Assembly (NCBI RefSeq): GCF_009727055.1
Contig: NC_052351.1
Location: 56,443,268-56,507,267 of the forward strand
From: Benincasa hispida
Taxonomy: Eukaryota; Streptophyta; Magnoliopsida; Cucurbitales; Cucurbitaceae
Reading direction: 5' to 3'
DNA length: 64,000 bases
Part shown: positions 10,480 through 22,113 of the stretch, in pieces
Numbering within the stretch: the stretch's first letter is position 1
Layout: the number at the start of each line of letters is the position of its first letter
Program-made: the position numbers and the translations under genes
The notes under the pieces: generated by a model
What the model saw: the letters and a program-made list of their open reading frames with translations, nothing else
Database searches by the model: none
What the model was told of the DNA's origin: nothing

Positions 10480-13160
10480 CTACCATTGATGACAACTATA
10501 AGTGATAGCCACTAATATTAGTTGCTATCACATGTAGCTATTATTAGTGGCAATCACTGATAGCACAATTTGAGAAATATTAATACAACACTGATCTAAA
10601 CAATGCCTAGCCCACCATTTCGCGTGCTTCTTCCCGGTTTTCTAGAATTGAAAGCTATCACTGATAGCAACTAATAATGATAGCATTTATATTAGTTATG
10701 TTGGGATTGGTGTCCTAAATCTCCTTATAATCTCGTAATTTGTAAATTTTGTATAAACATATAGTTGTTAATAAAATAATTGTTATTTTATAAGCATATA
10801 CTCAATCCAATAAACTATGATATGAGGTTATTTCATGTAATTTGAACAAGTATGTAGAGACATACAAGTGGATCTTGTTTAAACAATAATATAAATGATC
10901 TGTAGTAGATGGATAAAGTTGGGTACCTTATCCTGGTGACACTATGGATACGACCCGCTTTGTAGGTGTTACAAGTGTTATAAAGTGCTACAAATGATAT
11001 GATTCTGATCATTCATGTGGAGACACGTGAGCGGGGATATCCTATACAAAGAGTTTGTATAAGACCAGACCACGAAATGATTAGTCTCTTTATATAATGC
11101 TGTTAATAATAGAGACTTACATTTCACTAGGATGACTATAGGTGACATGACCTAAATCCTGAGTGAGTTGTGAACTCCTGCTCATGAAGGTGGTTATTTG
11201 ATTTGTATGGGTGAGAATGGTCAGATTGCCAACTCAACAAGCCTACCATTTTGGGATTCGTCTGACTGGGGAGCTGGGAACACAGCTACACAAGACGGAA
11301 TTCACTCCTTCCCCGATGTAGGGGCAAATACATAAATTGCTCCCTTAAGGACTGATTTCAGGTCTTGAACATAGTAGTTACACCCTTTCCTGGCTCGAGA
11401 GGGTCTTGGTCATAGTGGGACTATGACTTATTATTCATTAGAGGGATCAATGGTACTTAAGGAGTTAGATGTAACTACCAGGGCAAAACGGTATTTTTGG
11501 CCCAGCTGTACTTACGAGTAATTTGTGAAGGGTCATTGCACTATTGATTGGTTATATCCAATGGACACATAAATTTATCTGTAGTACGAAGAGTGCAGTT
11601 GTCGGTTTTTAGTGGAGTGACCGACAATTAAGGGATGTTGGGTAATTTAATTAAAGAGTTTAATTAATTATCCAAGTACCGTTGGAGCTTCAATCTATAG
11701 GTCCAAAAGGACCCCTCTGTAGCTCAACAAGGATTTAATTGAGAATTATTGGATTAATTTGAAGTGTTCAAATTAATTGAGGGAATTAATTATATATGAT
11801 ATAATTAATTAAATTGATTATATATGTGATATAATTAATATAATGTATTTGATACATTATAATTTAACGTAATATGAGAGGAATTTGAATATTATTCAAA
11901 TACTAATTATATGAATGAGATTCATATAAGGGAATTTAATATAAATGTGATTTATATTAAATATCATGTATTGTTGAGAGAAAATAAAATCTATAGATTA
12001 TGTTGTATTTGATGCAATATAAAACCATATGCTATATGTTATATTTGATATAACATATAGTGTGTATATACAATAAAGTAGTTATTATGTATATATATAT
12101 ATATTATTAATTTAATTGAAATTAATTAAAGGGAAGGAGCTACAACTCCCTCCCCCGATTCTCTCAATTATTACCGCGGGATTCAAGTGGTTGGAATTTT
12201 TCTTCTTCCTGAATTCTCTCTGAGAGAAGAGTTCTCTTTGAAAAAAGTTTACAAAGAAGAAAAGTTCTTCACTTCCCTCTCCCTCTCTCCATCTCCTTTC
12301 CCTCTTCCAAGGATTCAAGCAAAGCCCACAACTCTTACTTGAATCCTTTATCCCATGAGAATATAGAGGGTTCTCAAATGATGATGTCCCTTTCAAAGAA
12401 GGAGATCCGCGTGGAGAAGATGATCCGTTCGTGGCTTGTATGAAGGAGTACTTGAAGAAAGGGTTCTTTAAAAGTAAGGGTTTCTGAAACCCTAAGTATT
12501 TTATTTAAAGCATGCTGTAATTTAAGAAAATGCATATCTTGTTCTTATTTATTGTAAAACTTATATTCAATGAAAAATGGAATTTGGGTCGATCTTGCTT
12601 CTGCTCAAAGGACTTTTTTCTAAAAATTTCCTTCAAGTTGTTATCACTGATAGTTGTTATCAACGACTATCACTGATAGCTACTATCGATGGTAACTTTC
12701 AATTTGAGAAATATTAATACAACCTTGAAGTATTAGCTTTCAATTTTTTGTTAGTTAGAAGTGGCTATCATTGATACACTTTAAATAATCAAGGTCTTTT
12801 GATTAATTTGTTGATACATGTAGTGTGTTTGTATGTTAGATGCATATAGGTATAGAATGATATCCTTCTACATTGATAGCCATAAAGAATATCGTTGATA
12901 GCTACTGACAGTGATATTTTTCTATTTCTATCAATGTAGAAAGATATCACTGGTAGTATTTATGTATTATATGTAATATTTGAGATGAAATGGCTGCTAG
13001 AGAGATTATTTGATTGTGTTAGCATGTTATCAATGAAAAAAGCTATCACTGATAGCATGATGTCAGTGAGATACTGATAGCATGTTATAAATGATAGAAG
13101 TTATCGCTAATAGCATGTTAACTGATAGTATCACTGTTATTAATGATAACTTATATCACT
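10480..13160. repeat. Dispersed/tandem 'tatcactgatagc' repeat, split by a solo LTR
   Basis: Variants of 'tatcactgatagc' and its near-palindromic partner recur at 10480-10698, 12636-12720 and 12855-13160. The longer phrase 'tttgagaaatattaatacaac' follows it on both sides of the inserted LTR (about 10568 and 12702). The unit is itself an imperfect palindrome. Similar words occur near 23610 and 61320. No coding content. Confidence 0.7.
10699..12635 (+). mobile_element. Copia-type solo LTR (1,937 bp)
   Basis: Starts TGTTGGGATTGG, ends CCTTCA, and is flanked by agtta (10694-10698) and agttg (12636-12640), a 5-bp target duplication with one mismatch. The sequence matches the LTRs of copia B and the solo LTR at 51938-53850 throughout: 'taaggttgg..acctTATCCTGGTGACACTA', 'gggagctgggaacacagctacacaag', the AT-rich inverted repeats around 11780-12060, the C/T-rich block near 12140-12310 and 'gcatgctgtaattt' near 12510. 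There is no internal region, primer site or polypurine tract. This is the footprint of LTR-LTR recombination. Confidence 0.85.
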
Positions 13161-13649
13161 CATAGTGATAGTGCATTTCTAAGAAATTTTCTGTCTTTTT
13201 GTTTTCATTTATTCTATTTCTATAATTAACTACTCGTTTTCTTATGTAAAATTCTCACTCTAAAAACTCCTAAAAAAAAAAAGACTACAACACCAATTTC
13301 TTAAAAATGGAGTAGTACGACGGATGTAGATCTAAGAGAGCGATTTGAATTGGTACCGTTTGGCAAATTTTCATTTAAAGAAAAGGAAAAAAAGAAAAAA
13401 GAAGAAAGAAGAAAGAAGAAAGAAGAAAAGAAGTAAGAAAGAGCATGATTGGAAAGAGAAAGAGCAAATTTGGAATATATGAAAATTTTTAGGGGCTGTT
13501 TGGGGGCCCAACATAAGATGGTATATCATCTCAGTGTTTGGAGGCCCATTATCCTATCTCACTGATTTTAATTGTTTGTGGGCCCATTTTCGGAACGTGT
13601 TTCGTATCTCACCGTCATTTTCCTTCTGTGTATTGTATATCATCTCAGT

Positions 13650-13978
13650 ACTTGAACATACTTGATCATACTCGATCGTTCATACTCGATCATGCTTAAA
13701 CATACTCGATCATACTTGAACATTCTCGATCGTTCATACTTGATCATGCTTGATCATATTTGATCATGCTTAAACATACTCGATCATACTTGAACATACT
13801 CGATCATGCTTGAATATACTCGATCATACTCAATCGTTCATACTCGATCATGCTCGATCATTCATACTCAATCATGTTCGATCATTCATACTCGATCATG
13901 CTCGATCATTCATACTCGACCATGGTGGATCATACTCGATCATGCTTGAACATACTCGATCATACTCGATTATACTCG
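13650..13978. repeat. Minisatellite of 'tactcgatcatgcttgaaca'-type units
   Basis: More than twenty imperfect 10-14 bp units built from 'catactcgatcat' and 'gcttgaacatac' run without interruption. The array lies inside the terminal region of the Harbinger-type element. The related short MITE at 24.6-24.8 kb has only a single unit at the matching position. A reading frame at 13810-14076 is a translation of the repeat, not a gene. Confidence 0.85.
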
Positions 13979-15232
13979 CGTATTTTGCACGTTTTCAATA
14001 TTATGCACTATTAGTTACCTCATTTATTAAACTGTCCACTAACTTTAGTAATGATTGTTCTGATTGTTTGCTGTGACTGTTCTAATTGTTTGCTGATTTG
14101 ATTCCACTTGCATATTTCACTACTCATTCAACCACTTCATTAATGACTCAACCAATTTATTAATTGGATTTAAGTTCATTTATGATGTAAACTTAATATT
14201 TTGAGACTGATCACACTTTTTTTTTTAATATTTATTCGGGGCTATTATTAATGTTCAACAACCACATCTCTCACTTCACTTTTCCTATTTAACAACATTG
14301 GTCATTCTCTATTTGCTGTGAGCCTCCACTGTCCAAGATTTATTTTGTCAATCTGGTGAGTTGTTTAACTTCGATTTCTCATTCTCTACTTTATAATGTT
14401 TGGTTTTGTTATTTTCATATTATTAAGTTTCTAACTTTTGGTTGTTTGGTGGGTGGTAGGGTACCTCGTTGTGTTTTGATCCGACAACCTGTGGACTCCA
14501 TTCATATTGTACTTCATAAAAGTAGCATAGGTACTTCTCTATTCGAACTAGTTCTCTTCCTAGTTCCTACATTATAAAGATTTTTAGATTTTTTCCTAAC
14601 TTTTTTTTTTTATTATTTTGTTATGTAGTCAAAACTCATATGGAATATTAAGTTAGTTTGAGGTTAGTGTGTATTCCCCTATATTCCATTTCAATTGTAT
14701 TTTTGGTAATTTTGGTGTGTTACTTATACAATGGATACATTACTTGGATTGTTTGACATTTTTGGTATATTAATTTTGGTGTTATTAATTTTTGAATTTT
14801 TTTATGAGTATTTGCATTGTCTTCATTTATTTTTAATGTTTACATGCTTCTTAATATTGAAGTTACCTAAGTTACCTTGCAAAACTATGAGATTTTTATT
14901 TTTGGAAGATTGAACAATAAAAATATAGCTTAATTAATTAATAAATATAAATATATTAATTAGACTTAATAAATTTTAGTAATTAATATAATCATTTTTA
15001 ATTATTTTAATATAAATTATCAATGTAATAATTTTTAATTATTTTAATATAAAATTGAACTGTATACCATATCTTGAGATTGAAAAGAATAAAAAAATGC
15101 AATCAATGTCTTATTCCAAATATGATGGATACAATAATTGGATTATAAGATTTAAAAAAAAAAAAAAAAAAAAAAAACAGTGTTCATATGGGCAAATTAT
15201 AATAGAGTACAAAAACTGAACCAGATAGCATT

Positions 15233-15400
15233 GACATAACAACTCTGCACACCCAAATACAAGACATATGAACTCATACATAACAACTATGCACATTCAA
15301 ACACAGACATATGAATTCGGATAGAATAACTCTGCACGCCCAAACACAGATATATCAATTCAAACATAACAATTTTGTACACACAGACACTAGAACTCCC
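15233..15400. repeat. Minisatellite, unit ~43 bp, about four copies
   Basis: Units such as 'acataacaactctgcacac', continued by 'ccaaatacaagacatatgaactcat', recur with changes at about 15233, 15277, 15320 and 15362. It lies within the right part of the Harbinger-type element and has no coding content. Confidence 0.7.
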
Positions 15401-15454
15401 TAAACATCATAACTTCCTACATTCTATATCATCTCAGCACCCCAAACAACATCT

Positions 15455-15705
15455 AAAATTAATTCGTGAGTATGTGTCATATATGCAATTAAATTTAAAA
15501 AGTAATATTAGTAGATATTTTGACTAATACACTCTTTGTTATAATTTATCTAAGACACTACTAACTCCTCAAATGAAATAAGGAGTGAATACTTTACCTA
15601 GACACACGCTCAAACTTTCGTACTAAAATAATAAAAATTTGAAAAATTATATTTTTCCAAAAAGGAAAAAAGAAAAAGAAAAAGAAAAAGAAAAAGAAAA
15701 ACATT
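15455..15705 (+). promoter_or_regulatory. Probable promoter region of the PIG-Q/GPI1 gene
   Basis: The only sequence between the end of the Harbinger-type element and the C/T-rich first exon is about 250 bp of AT-rich DNA. A possible TATA-like 'attatatttt' lies at about 15647. It is followed by a run of GAAAAA units at 15670-15699. The position of the transcription start is not fixed by the sequence; it is placed here by elimination. Confidence 0.35.
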
Positions 15706-15947
15706 TATGCTCATGGCAACTTCTGGCTTCTTCTTCTTCTCTCACAATTCTCTTCGTTGTACTCTCGGACCCATCGGCGTCCCCCCAAATCTGACCGTCT
15801 CTTAGCCGCTGCCGGCTTCCATCTCTCTCTCTCTCTCTCTGTCTCTGGTAGCGGCATCTGGTGGCCTCGCCTCGCTCGATAACCCTTCACTTCTGGCAGG
15901 GCTTCACAGCGGCTAGCAGGCGAAGGCGGCCATATCACTGCGTGCAG
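15706..15947 (+). other. Non-coding first exon (5' UTR) of the PIG-Q/GPI1 gene
   Basis: A GC-richer, pyrimidine-rich block (ttcttcttcttctctc near 15728 and a (CT)n run near 15820-15840) ends at CGTGCAG|GTATTT at 15947/15948. It has the look of a plant 5' leader with a good splice donor. The probable partner acceptor is ACGTGCAG at 16458, placing the start codon at 16511 in the second exon. An alternative acceptor TTTCTTTCAG near 16158 would add a leader exon. The start of the exon is approximate. Confidence 0.45.
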
Positions 15948-16479
15948 GTATTTCTTGATTTCGAAATAGTTTCAGCGATTTTAGCCATTTCTGAAATCAA
16001 ATTATGAGGACCCGCTTATCTTGTTTATTTCTCCGAATCAGTTCTTGCAATCATCATTTTCAATTTTATGTGCCTTTGATCTGCTCCTGTGCGTGAAACT
16101 GTGGGTACAGTTCGATATTGTATTTTCCATTATTCTTCGAAGCCTTTATTTCTTTCAGGAAGATTTGAATTGTATGAAAATTGTGCCTGCAATATCAAGG
16201 GTGGAATATCTTTTCTACAGTCTTGTAGTATCTGTAAATTTCTGTCAGCTTCTACGGACATTCACTAATCTTCATCCAACATTAGTTGTTAGAAAACTCT
16301 TAAGATTTAATATCTTAGATACCTGGCTACTGCTTGAATCCCCAAGGCCCCAAAGTTCCTTTTACTTTTAATACTAGTGGTTTAAGTTTACTTCGTACAT
16401 TAGAAGAATGATTGTTTGATTTTCTAGGTTTCTTGGCATTTCTAATTTTTACGTGCAGATTTTTGTAGTGTGGTTGTAA

Positions 16480-16514
16480 ATGATAGTCCAGAGAATATAA
16501 TAACCATGAGATGA
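16480..16514 (+). promoter_or_regulatory. Two very short upstream ORFs before the PIG-Q start
   Basis: If the leader splices to 16459, the first ATG in that exon opens a six-codon ORF (16480-16500, ATG ATA ... TAA). The second opens a two-codon ORF, ATG AGA TGA (16506-16514), whose stop overlaps the main ATG at 16511 by two bases. Such arrangements can lower translation or force re-initiation. The ORFs are plainly in the sequence; their use is an inference. Confidence 0.4.
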
Positions 16515-19500
16515 AAATGAACGGGAAGTGTAGGCTATGGTGGCCCAAGCAGCATTTAGCATGTGAACCGTCGTCTTCCTGTCTCTTGTTTGGATGGTTC
16601 ATACCTTCTTCAGATTCCCTTGATGTCGTAGTGGCGTTCACTTGTAGTGATGTTTCACTATCTCAACTCCAATGTGATCTCAAGGTGCATCATTCTTCTT
16701 TTCACACTGTTGTTACAAGCTTTGCGCCATTTGTGCAACTCTATATAATAAAAGTGTTTATCAATTGATCACAATTTGTGGAGGAGTGGAATTGGTGTTT
16801 TTTAAATTTGTTCATCGTGATGCTAAGTAGCTGGAAAGTAAAAAAGAATAATAGTAATGGTGGAGATAGGAGGAAGGAGAAACACGTTTGGTCTTATATG
16901 ATATTTATTTGTATTGAGCATGTAGGGTGTTAAAATCATATTTCACAAGACTTCCTTGTTTTTCCTTTTTAAGGTATCAACTAGGTCACAGTCATGCAAT
17001 TCCTGTAGGAGCTGCTTTCTTCCGAGTCCCTGAAAACTTGCCTTCTATAGGATTCTTTATTATTAGGACCACTTGCTAATATTTTTCCTCTTTGTTTTCT
17101 TATGATGGATTTTTTTAACCATAATGTATTCTCAAAAAAGAGTCAAATGAATGTATTATTACCTTCTTTCAGGAAGTTATCTGTGATACAAACAGGACCA
17201 TGCCTGCAATTTTGCACGATAAGTCAGTGTTTTCTCTACTTGGACAATGTGTTCCAAAATTACGTAGAGATAGAGTTCTTTCAAGCGATGGAATTGATGT
17301 ATTGAATGGAGAAAAAACCTCTTGTTATCACTATGAAAGTGGGAGGAATAGTGAGGGTAACATCACAGGTAGCTGTGGAAGATTCACCTCTCAATGCCAT
17401 TATTTAGGTGGGTTGTCAGAGCAATGTAGGCAAGTCTATAGTAGAAACAGTGATTGGCTATTCTTGGAATTTGATTCTGATAAGAAGTATGAAAACTCAG
17501 AAGTACTGTGGATTCCTAAATTGGACTACCTTTGTTGGAACGGGCAGAAAGTGTCTAATTGTGATGTTCACGTATGTAAGTCATGATTAATCAATGTTGC
17601 TTTTGATTTGCTCCCAATACTTTATCAGTTAATCTTGGCTAACTGTCTTGGAATTTATGTAGGTCATTTTTTATGATTCTCCTGTATATGACTGCCATCA
17701 TTTCTCTTTGCAACCTTCAAATTCATCCAAGCAAGAGAGTTCATCTTGCAAGAGGCCAAAGTGGGTTGATGAACTTAAGCAGAAGGAACTAAGTTTTGAC
17801 TTGGTAATGGAAATTTTAAGGATTCTCGTTTTCAGGCTAGCAGAATTGTAGTTTCTTACATGCTTATTTACCATGTACAGGATGCTGTCATTTTGGCCAT
17901 CAACTGTGCCGCAGCTGCTAAAAGACCAATTGAAAGACATTTGCATGCCAAAAGATCTCCACAGCTTTCCATTGTTGCCAGGTATTTCTTTTATGGCTTA
18001 GACTCTGGCGACTGAACTCTATAAATATTTACTTCTTATGTTTGATGTTCAACATTTTTTCCTTGCAGGTGTTATTCATTCATGTGGAGTCTTCTGGCTG
18101 TGTCTATTGCGTCACTTTCTACTCTCTTCTATATTGCTTTTCAATTTTTTTACAAACTTCATAGTATTGGATCACAATTATGGATGTCTAATGTAGTTTC
18201 AAGAATTTTCATGGCCACATGCATAAATGTCCGTATTCGGTGTTGTCAAATTTTGTATTGGCCAATCATACTTCAAGAGCGTGGCATGAGGTAAGAAATT
18301 CTATTTGGATCATTTTTCTGGTTCTGTTAATTTTCTGTTATGCCATGGGGTTTTCATTTTCGTGGACGATAAACTGTTTCTTCTTTTTCTATTCTGTTTG
18401 TCTTGGAAGGTCCCTATCAAATGTTGAATATGCGGAGAAATTTGCTTTACAGAAGCATTCAATGTGGACAAGCATAGCTGCTGATGTGTTGCTGGGAAAT
18501 GTGGTCGGTGTGGCATTGTTATGTTATGCAGATTTTACTTGCTCATCCATTTCAAACCTTGCTAGGGATATCACAAATCACATACTGCGTTCAGGTTGTG
18601 TGTGGTTGATGGGAGTCCCTGCAGGTTTCAAATTAAACATAGAATTGGCTGGAGTCCTTGGCATTATATCTCTCAATGCAATCCAAATTTGGTCTACACT
18701 TTGGTTCTTCTTTGGTTTTATATTTGTTTATGTCATTAAAGCGCTTGCTATATTGGGGATTCTTTTTGGAGGGACCTTGCCTGCTGCATTGACCTCAGAT
18801 CTGATATCAGTAGCAACTTGCCACGTGTCAACTCTTCATTGGTTTATTTCCCTTATATATTCATCGCAGATACAGGCATTAGCAGCTTTATGGCGCATTT
18901 TCAGGTAACTCTTTTTTGAGATCCACTCAAATTGGGCATAGCCGATGACACTTATGGTACTATCCCATTTTGTTGGCTTAGGGCCTGATGCTTAGTTTGC
19001 TTCTAACTTAGTACTGATCTATAATGAAATTGTAACTAGTGACACCAATTTAAGCTAACAAAAGTTTATTACACTATTAGCATGAAGGAATGAATAGGCA
19101 ATGGCCAAATTTCAGTATGCTCTTATGTACTAAGTAGGATAACAATTTCTGTGCCTTGGTTTGCTAATCTTGATCCTTTTTTATTTTGTGTTCCTCCGAA
19201 GAAGGGCGATGGCTGGGGTAGTTGCCAGCCTGCTACAACAATACCAAAAAGCTCTTTTGATGCTTGAATCTTTCTGAACATAGATTCTTTAGGGTTTTTT
19301 TTTTTTTTTTTTTTAAAAAAAAAATTATATATGAAAATCAACTTTTATTGAGAAAAAAATGAAAGAATACGAGGGCATAAAAAAACATAAGTCCCCCAAA
19401 AGCCACCCCCCTAAAGAAAGGATTTCCAACTAATCATAATGTTGCCGATAGAATAATTACAAAAAACTTCGACACTGAAGCCCAAAGCGACACATGAAAC

Positions 19501-22113
19501 CTCACTAAGGACCAAATCTCACTAAGGTCCTTTTCTAGACCTCTAAACACCCTCTTGTCCGTTCCCCCCAAACTTCCTACAACACAACACACACCCCCAC
19601 AAACCACAACAAACGGCCCTTCTCTCTAAAAGGCAGATGGAAGAGGAACTCCCCCAATATCTCTCTTGCCGACTATCTGGACATCAAACTCCTGGAGAAA
19701 GCATGGAGAAAGCATATCCACACAGACCTTGTAAATAGACAGTCCTAGAGAAGGTGATCGAGGTTTTCCTCCACCTTTCGACAGAGAATACAATGGAAAG
19801 GACCTGTTAACGAGAACTCCTTGACAATCCTATCCAAGGTGTTCACATGGCCAAACAAAACCTACCAGGTAAAGAACTTAATTTTCTTTGGTATCTTAAT
19901 CCTCCAGACCACATCAAAGACCGATTCACAAGTAGGAGAGGGATCCAACAACGACTTAAAGAAAGATTTATAGGAAAAGTCCTCCAGAGGATTAGGCTTC
20001 CAGACACGAATATCCTTTCTCCCTCCCTGAAGTTGCACTCATCCAACAACAAAAGAAGAGAGGCAACCTCTATCGTCTCCCTATCGGATAAATGACGACG
20101 GAAACCGAAAGAAAAGGACACATCGCTCCCTGACCACACCAGAAAGTCAGAGCCCAGACGAGGGAACGCAAAACAAAGAGGTCTATCCCCAACCCACTAA
20201 TCTTCTCACGATGCAACGGACCAAAATGGAGAAAGAGGGAAGCTCTAACACGATGTCTTTCCAAGGGTTCCGGTGTGTGCCTTTAACCCCCTTCGCTATC
20301 CTGACAAAGGGATGAGTTCCGTATTTACTACCAATAATTCTATAGCCACAAGGAATAGATTCTTTAGTTATTTTACATTTGGGCTTTTGATGGTCTGTCT
20401 GGTTTTAGAAAGTTATTATAGTGCATTTAAAGTTAGGAATTTGCAGCCAGTTGGCCCATTCTCATGCCTTTTGCCAGTGGTTTTAGTGTAGCCTTGGATT
20501 TTCGTAAATGCTTTCTTATCTTTTACGGAGATGTTTGACTGAGTTCAAACTTTATCTAATACATATTTCTGTATTGGGAGAAGCCGATTGCATTTGATAT
20601 TAGTGCTTGAAAAACTTTCCCCTCTAATAGCGTTCTTCCCCGTCTCAATGCCTAGGCATCTACGTGAGAAAATAGAGGTAAAATAGGTGTAACTTTGAAT
20701 GGGGTACAAGGAGGATAATATTTTAATCAAATGGATGGGAATTAGCATGTGGGATCAGACCTCTAAATACAGCTTATTCTTTCTGTTTCCTAGCAGCTGA
20801 AATTAAATAGTACGTTGTTAAATATCAGTGTCAGAATTCATGAATTTCCTTGTTCTTGTAATTATGTTTAATGTTGCTGAATGCTGAATCTCTTTGCAGG
20901 GGTCAAAAACAGAATCCTCTTCGGAATAGAATAGATAGTTATGACTACACTGTGAAGCAACATATTGTTGGATCGCTTATTTTTACACCACTATTACTTC
21001 TTTTACCCACTACTTCAGTCTTCTACGTCTTCTTTACCATTCTGAATATATCTATCAGCTTCATCAGATTGCTAATTGAAGTTATAATTTCTGCTATTCA
21101 TGCTACACCCTATACCAAAATTTTCCTTTGGTTGGTGAAGCGGAAAATATTTCCTTATGGGATATGGTTCGAAATCATTTCTTGCCACATTAATTCCACG
21201 GGTAGTCTAGTCAGGAACTCATCTGAAAACTTGGATGTACCAACTAAGATCTTGGAGCAGAATGAGGAGATGATCATGAGGAAATGTTCAGTTTTGGTTT
21301 CATGTCTTCACAGCAACTTAATGGGCATAGGTTAGTTCTCTATCATAAACTGGACTATTTGGTATTAAATGAGGTGAAACATAGGCAATCTGATTTGTTA
21401 ACTGCGTGCTTATGAAAATAGAAAGATCCTCTCAGTATAACTATTTATGGAGATCTATTTGTACTGATATTAGAGTAGATTCTGCTAGTGAACATTGTAT
21501 GGATTTTTTTATCGGGCTAAAGTACAGTTTTGTTCCTTTCTTTACATATGGATTCTCAGCTTTTGATTAAGTCCTTGAATTTTTTGAAGTTTAAACTTTG
21601 AACTATATAGCCTTTAACCTATCATCAACAAGGCATCATATACGAATAGTTGCCGCAGCATCGTTATTGCAAAGAAAGTTGTGAGATGTATGCGAAACAC
21701 CAACTTGAAATACAGTAGTCAGTTTGTGTAAAAAAAAATTATATTTCATTATTTTATTTGATCATTATTTTGTGATATTATAACTTCAGGAGAACTGGTC
21801 CTGCCTCACTACAGAAATATTTTCTCTGGCTTCTCTCGGTCGATACTAGCTTCTATTTTTCATGGAGTCCTGACTGGAAGAAGGTAATAAGCTGCTTTTA
21901 TTCCTTGTGTTACACATCTTACGGTAACATCACCGCCCCCAATCTGGATATTGATCTAACAACTATCCATGCTGCTCCTGCAGAACATCATCGACACTGA
22001 AGGTTGGCCTTCCTTCACCGATGCCATGGATGTGTATTCCTTACAGAGAGTATTGGCATCTCTGCCACGATTCAATTCTTGCTTGCAGGCAGCTACGGTC
22101 CTGTACGTCTTGA
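16511..22113 (+). CDS. GPI1/PIG-Q family protein, GPI-GlcNAc transferase subunit (9 coding exons)
   Basis: PIG-Q/Gpi1 is a subunit of the ER complex that moves GlcNAc from UDP-GlcNAc to phosphatidylinositol, the first step of GPI-anchor synthesis. Exons deduced from GT-AG sites with phase kept throughout: 16511-16684, 17173-17571, 17663-17803, 17881-17981, 18069-18290, 18410-18904, 20900-21330, 21790-21883 and 21984-22113. They give 728 codons plus a stop. Residues 1-58 hold a CRLWWPK motif that I recall from plant GPI1-like proteins. Residues about 59-272 are soluble and poorly conserved, with DVHVIFYDSP at the exon 2/3 join. From about 275 to 620 there are several hydrophobic segments typical of the Gpi1 domain (MWSLLAVSIASLSTLFYI, NAIQIWSTLWFFFGFIFV, HIVGSLIFTPLLLLLP, then LLIEVIISAIHATPYTKI). 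The C-terminus after about 656 continues with LPHYRNIFSGFS. An ATG at 16517 is an alternative start. The weakest site is the exon 1 donor AAG|GTGCAT. Confidence 0.88.
19293..20354 (-). mobile_element. 5'-truncated LINE inserted antisense in intron 6 of PIG-Q
   Basis: Identical 13-bp copies of atagattctttag flank this block (19280-19292 and 20355-20367). On the minus strand it ends in a poly(A), seen as the T run at 19295-19314. The minus strand reads, in broken frames, DVVWRIKIPKKIKFFTW, then CILCRKVEENLDHLL and C: the zinc-binding reverse-transcriptase (zf-RVT) region of plant LINE ORF2. Frameshifts and stops are present. A target duplication, 3' poly(A) and missing 5' part together are the hallmark of target-primed reverse transcription. 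The host intron (18905-20899) keeps its splice sites, so splicing need not be harmed. Confidence 0.9.

Larger units (their letters stand above)
13492..15454. mobile_element. Non-autonomous PIF/Harbinger-type element (~1.96 kb)
   Basis: The left end GGGGCTGTTTGGGGG and the right end read on the other strand (GATGTTGTTTGGGG) form imperfect terminal inverted repeats. Just inside them lie 'atatcatctcag' words in inverted positions. TTA precedes the left end and TAA follows the right, compatible with a 3-bp TWA target duplication with one change. About 190 bp of the left end recur, inverted, in the 260-bp MITE at 24574-24833. No transposase is visible. It contains the expanded minisatellite at 13650-13978, an A run of about 26 near 15151 and the repeat at 15233-15400. 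Confidence 0.65.

Noticed and set aside
13650..13978. CRISPR-like regular array
   Set aside because: Units are short, contiguous and imperfect with no unique spacers, in plant DNA; it is a minisatellite within a transposon.
15711..15938. Arg-rich minus-strand ORF over the first exon
   Set aside because: It is the complement of the pyrimidine-rich 5' leader and has no recognisable domain.
16021..16371. 116-codon + strand frame upstream of the PIG-Q start
   Set aside because: It lies between the 5' UTR donor and the start exon, is rich in Phe/Leu/Ser from T-rich intron sequence, and matches no family. At most a small part might be an alternative leader exon.
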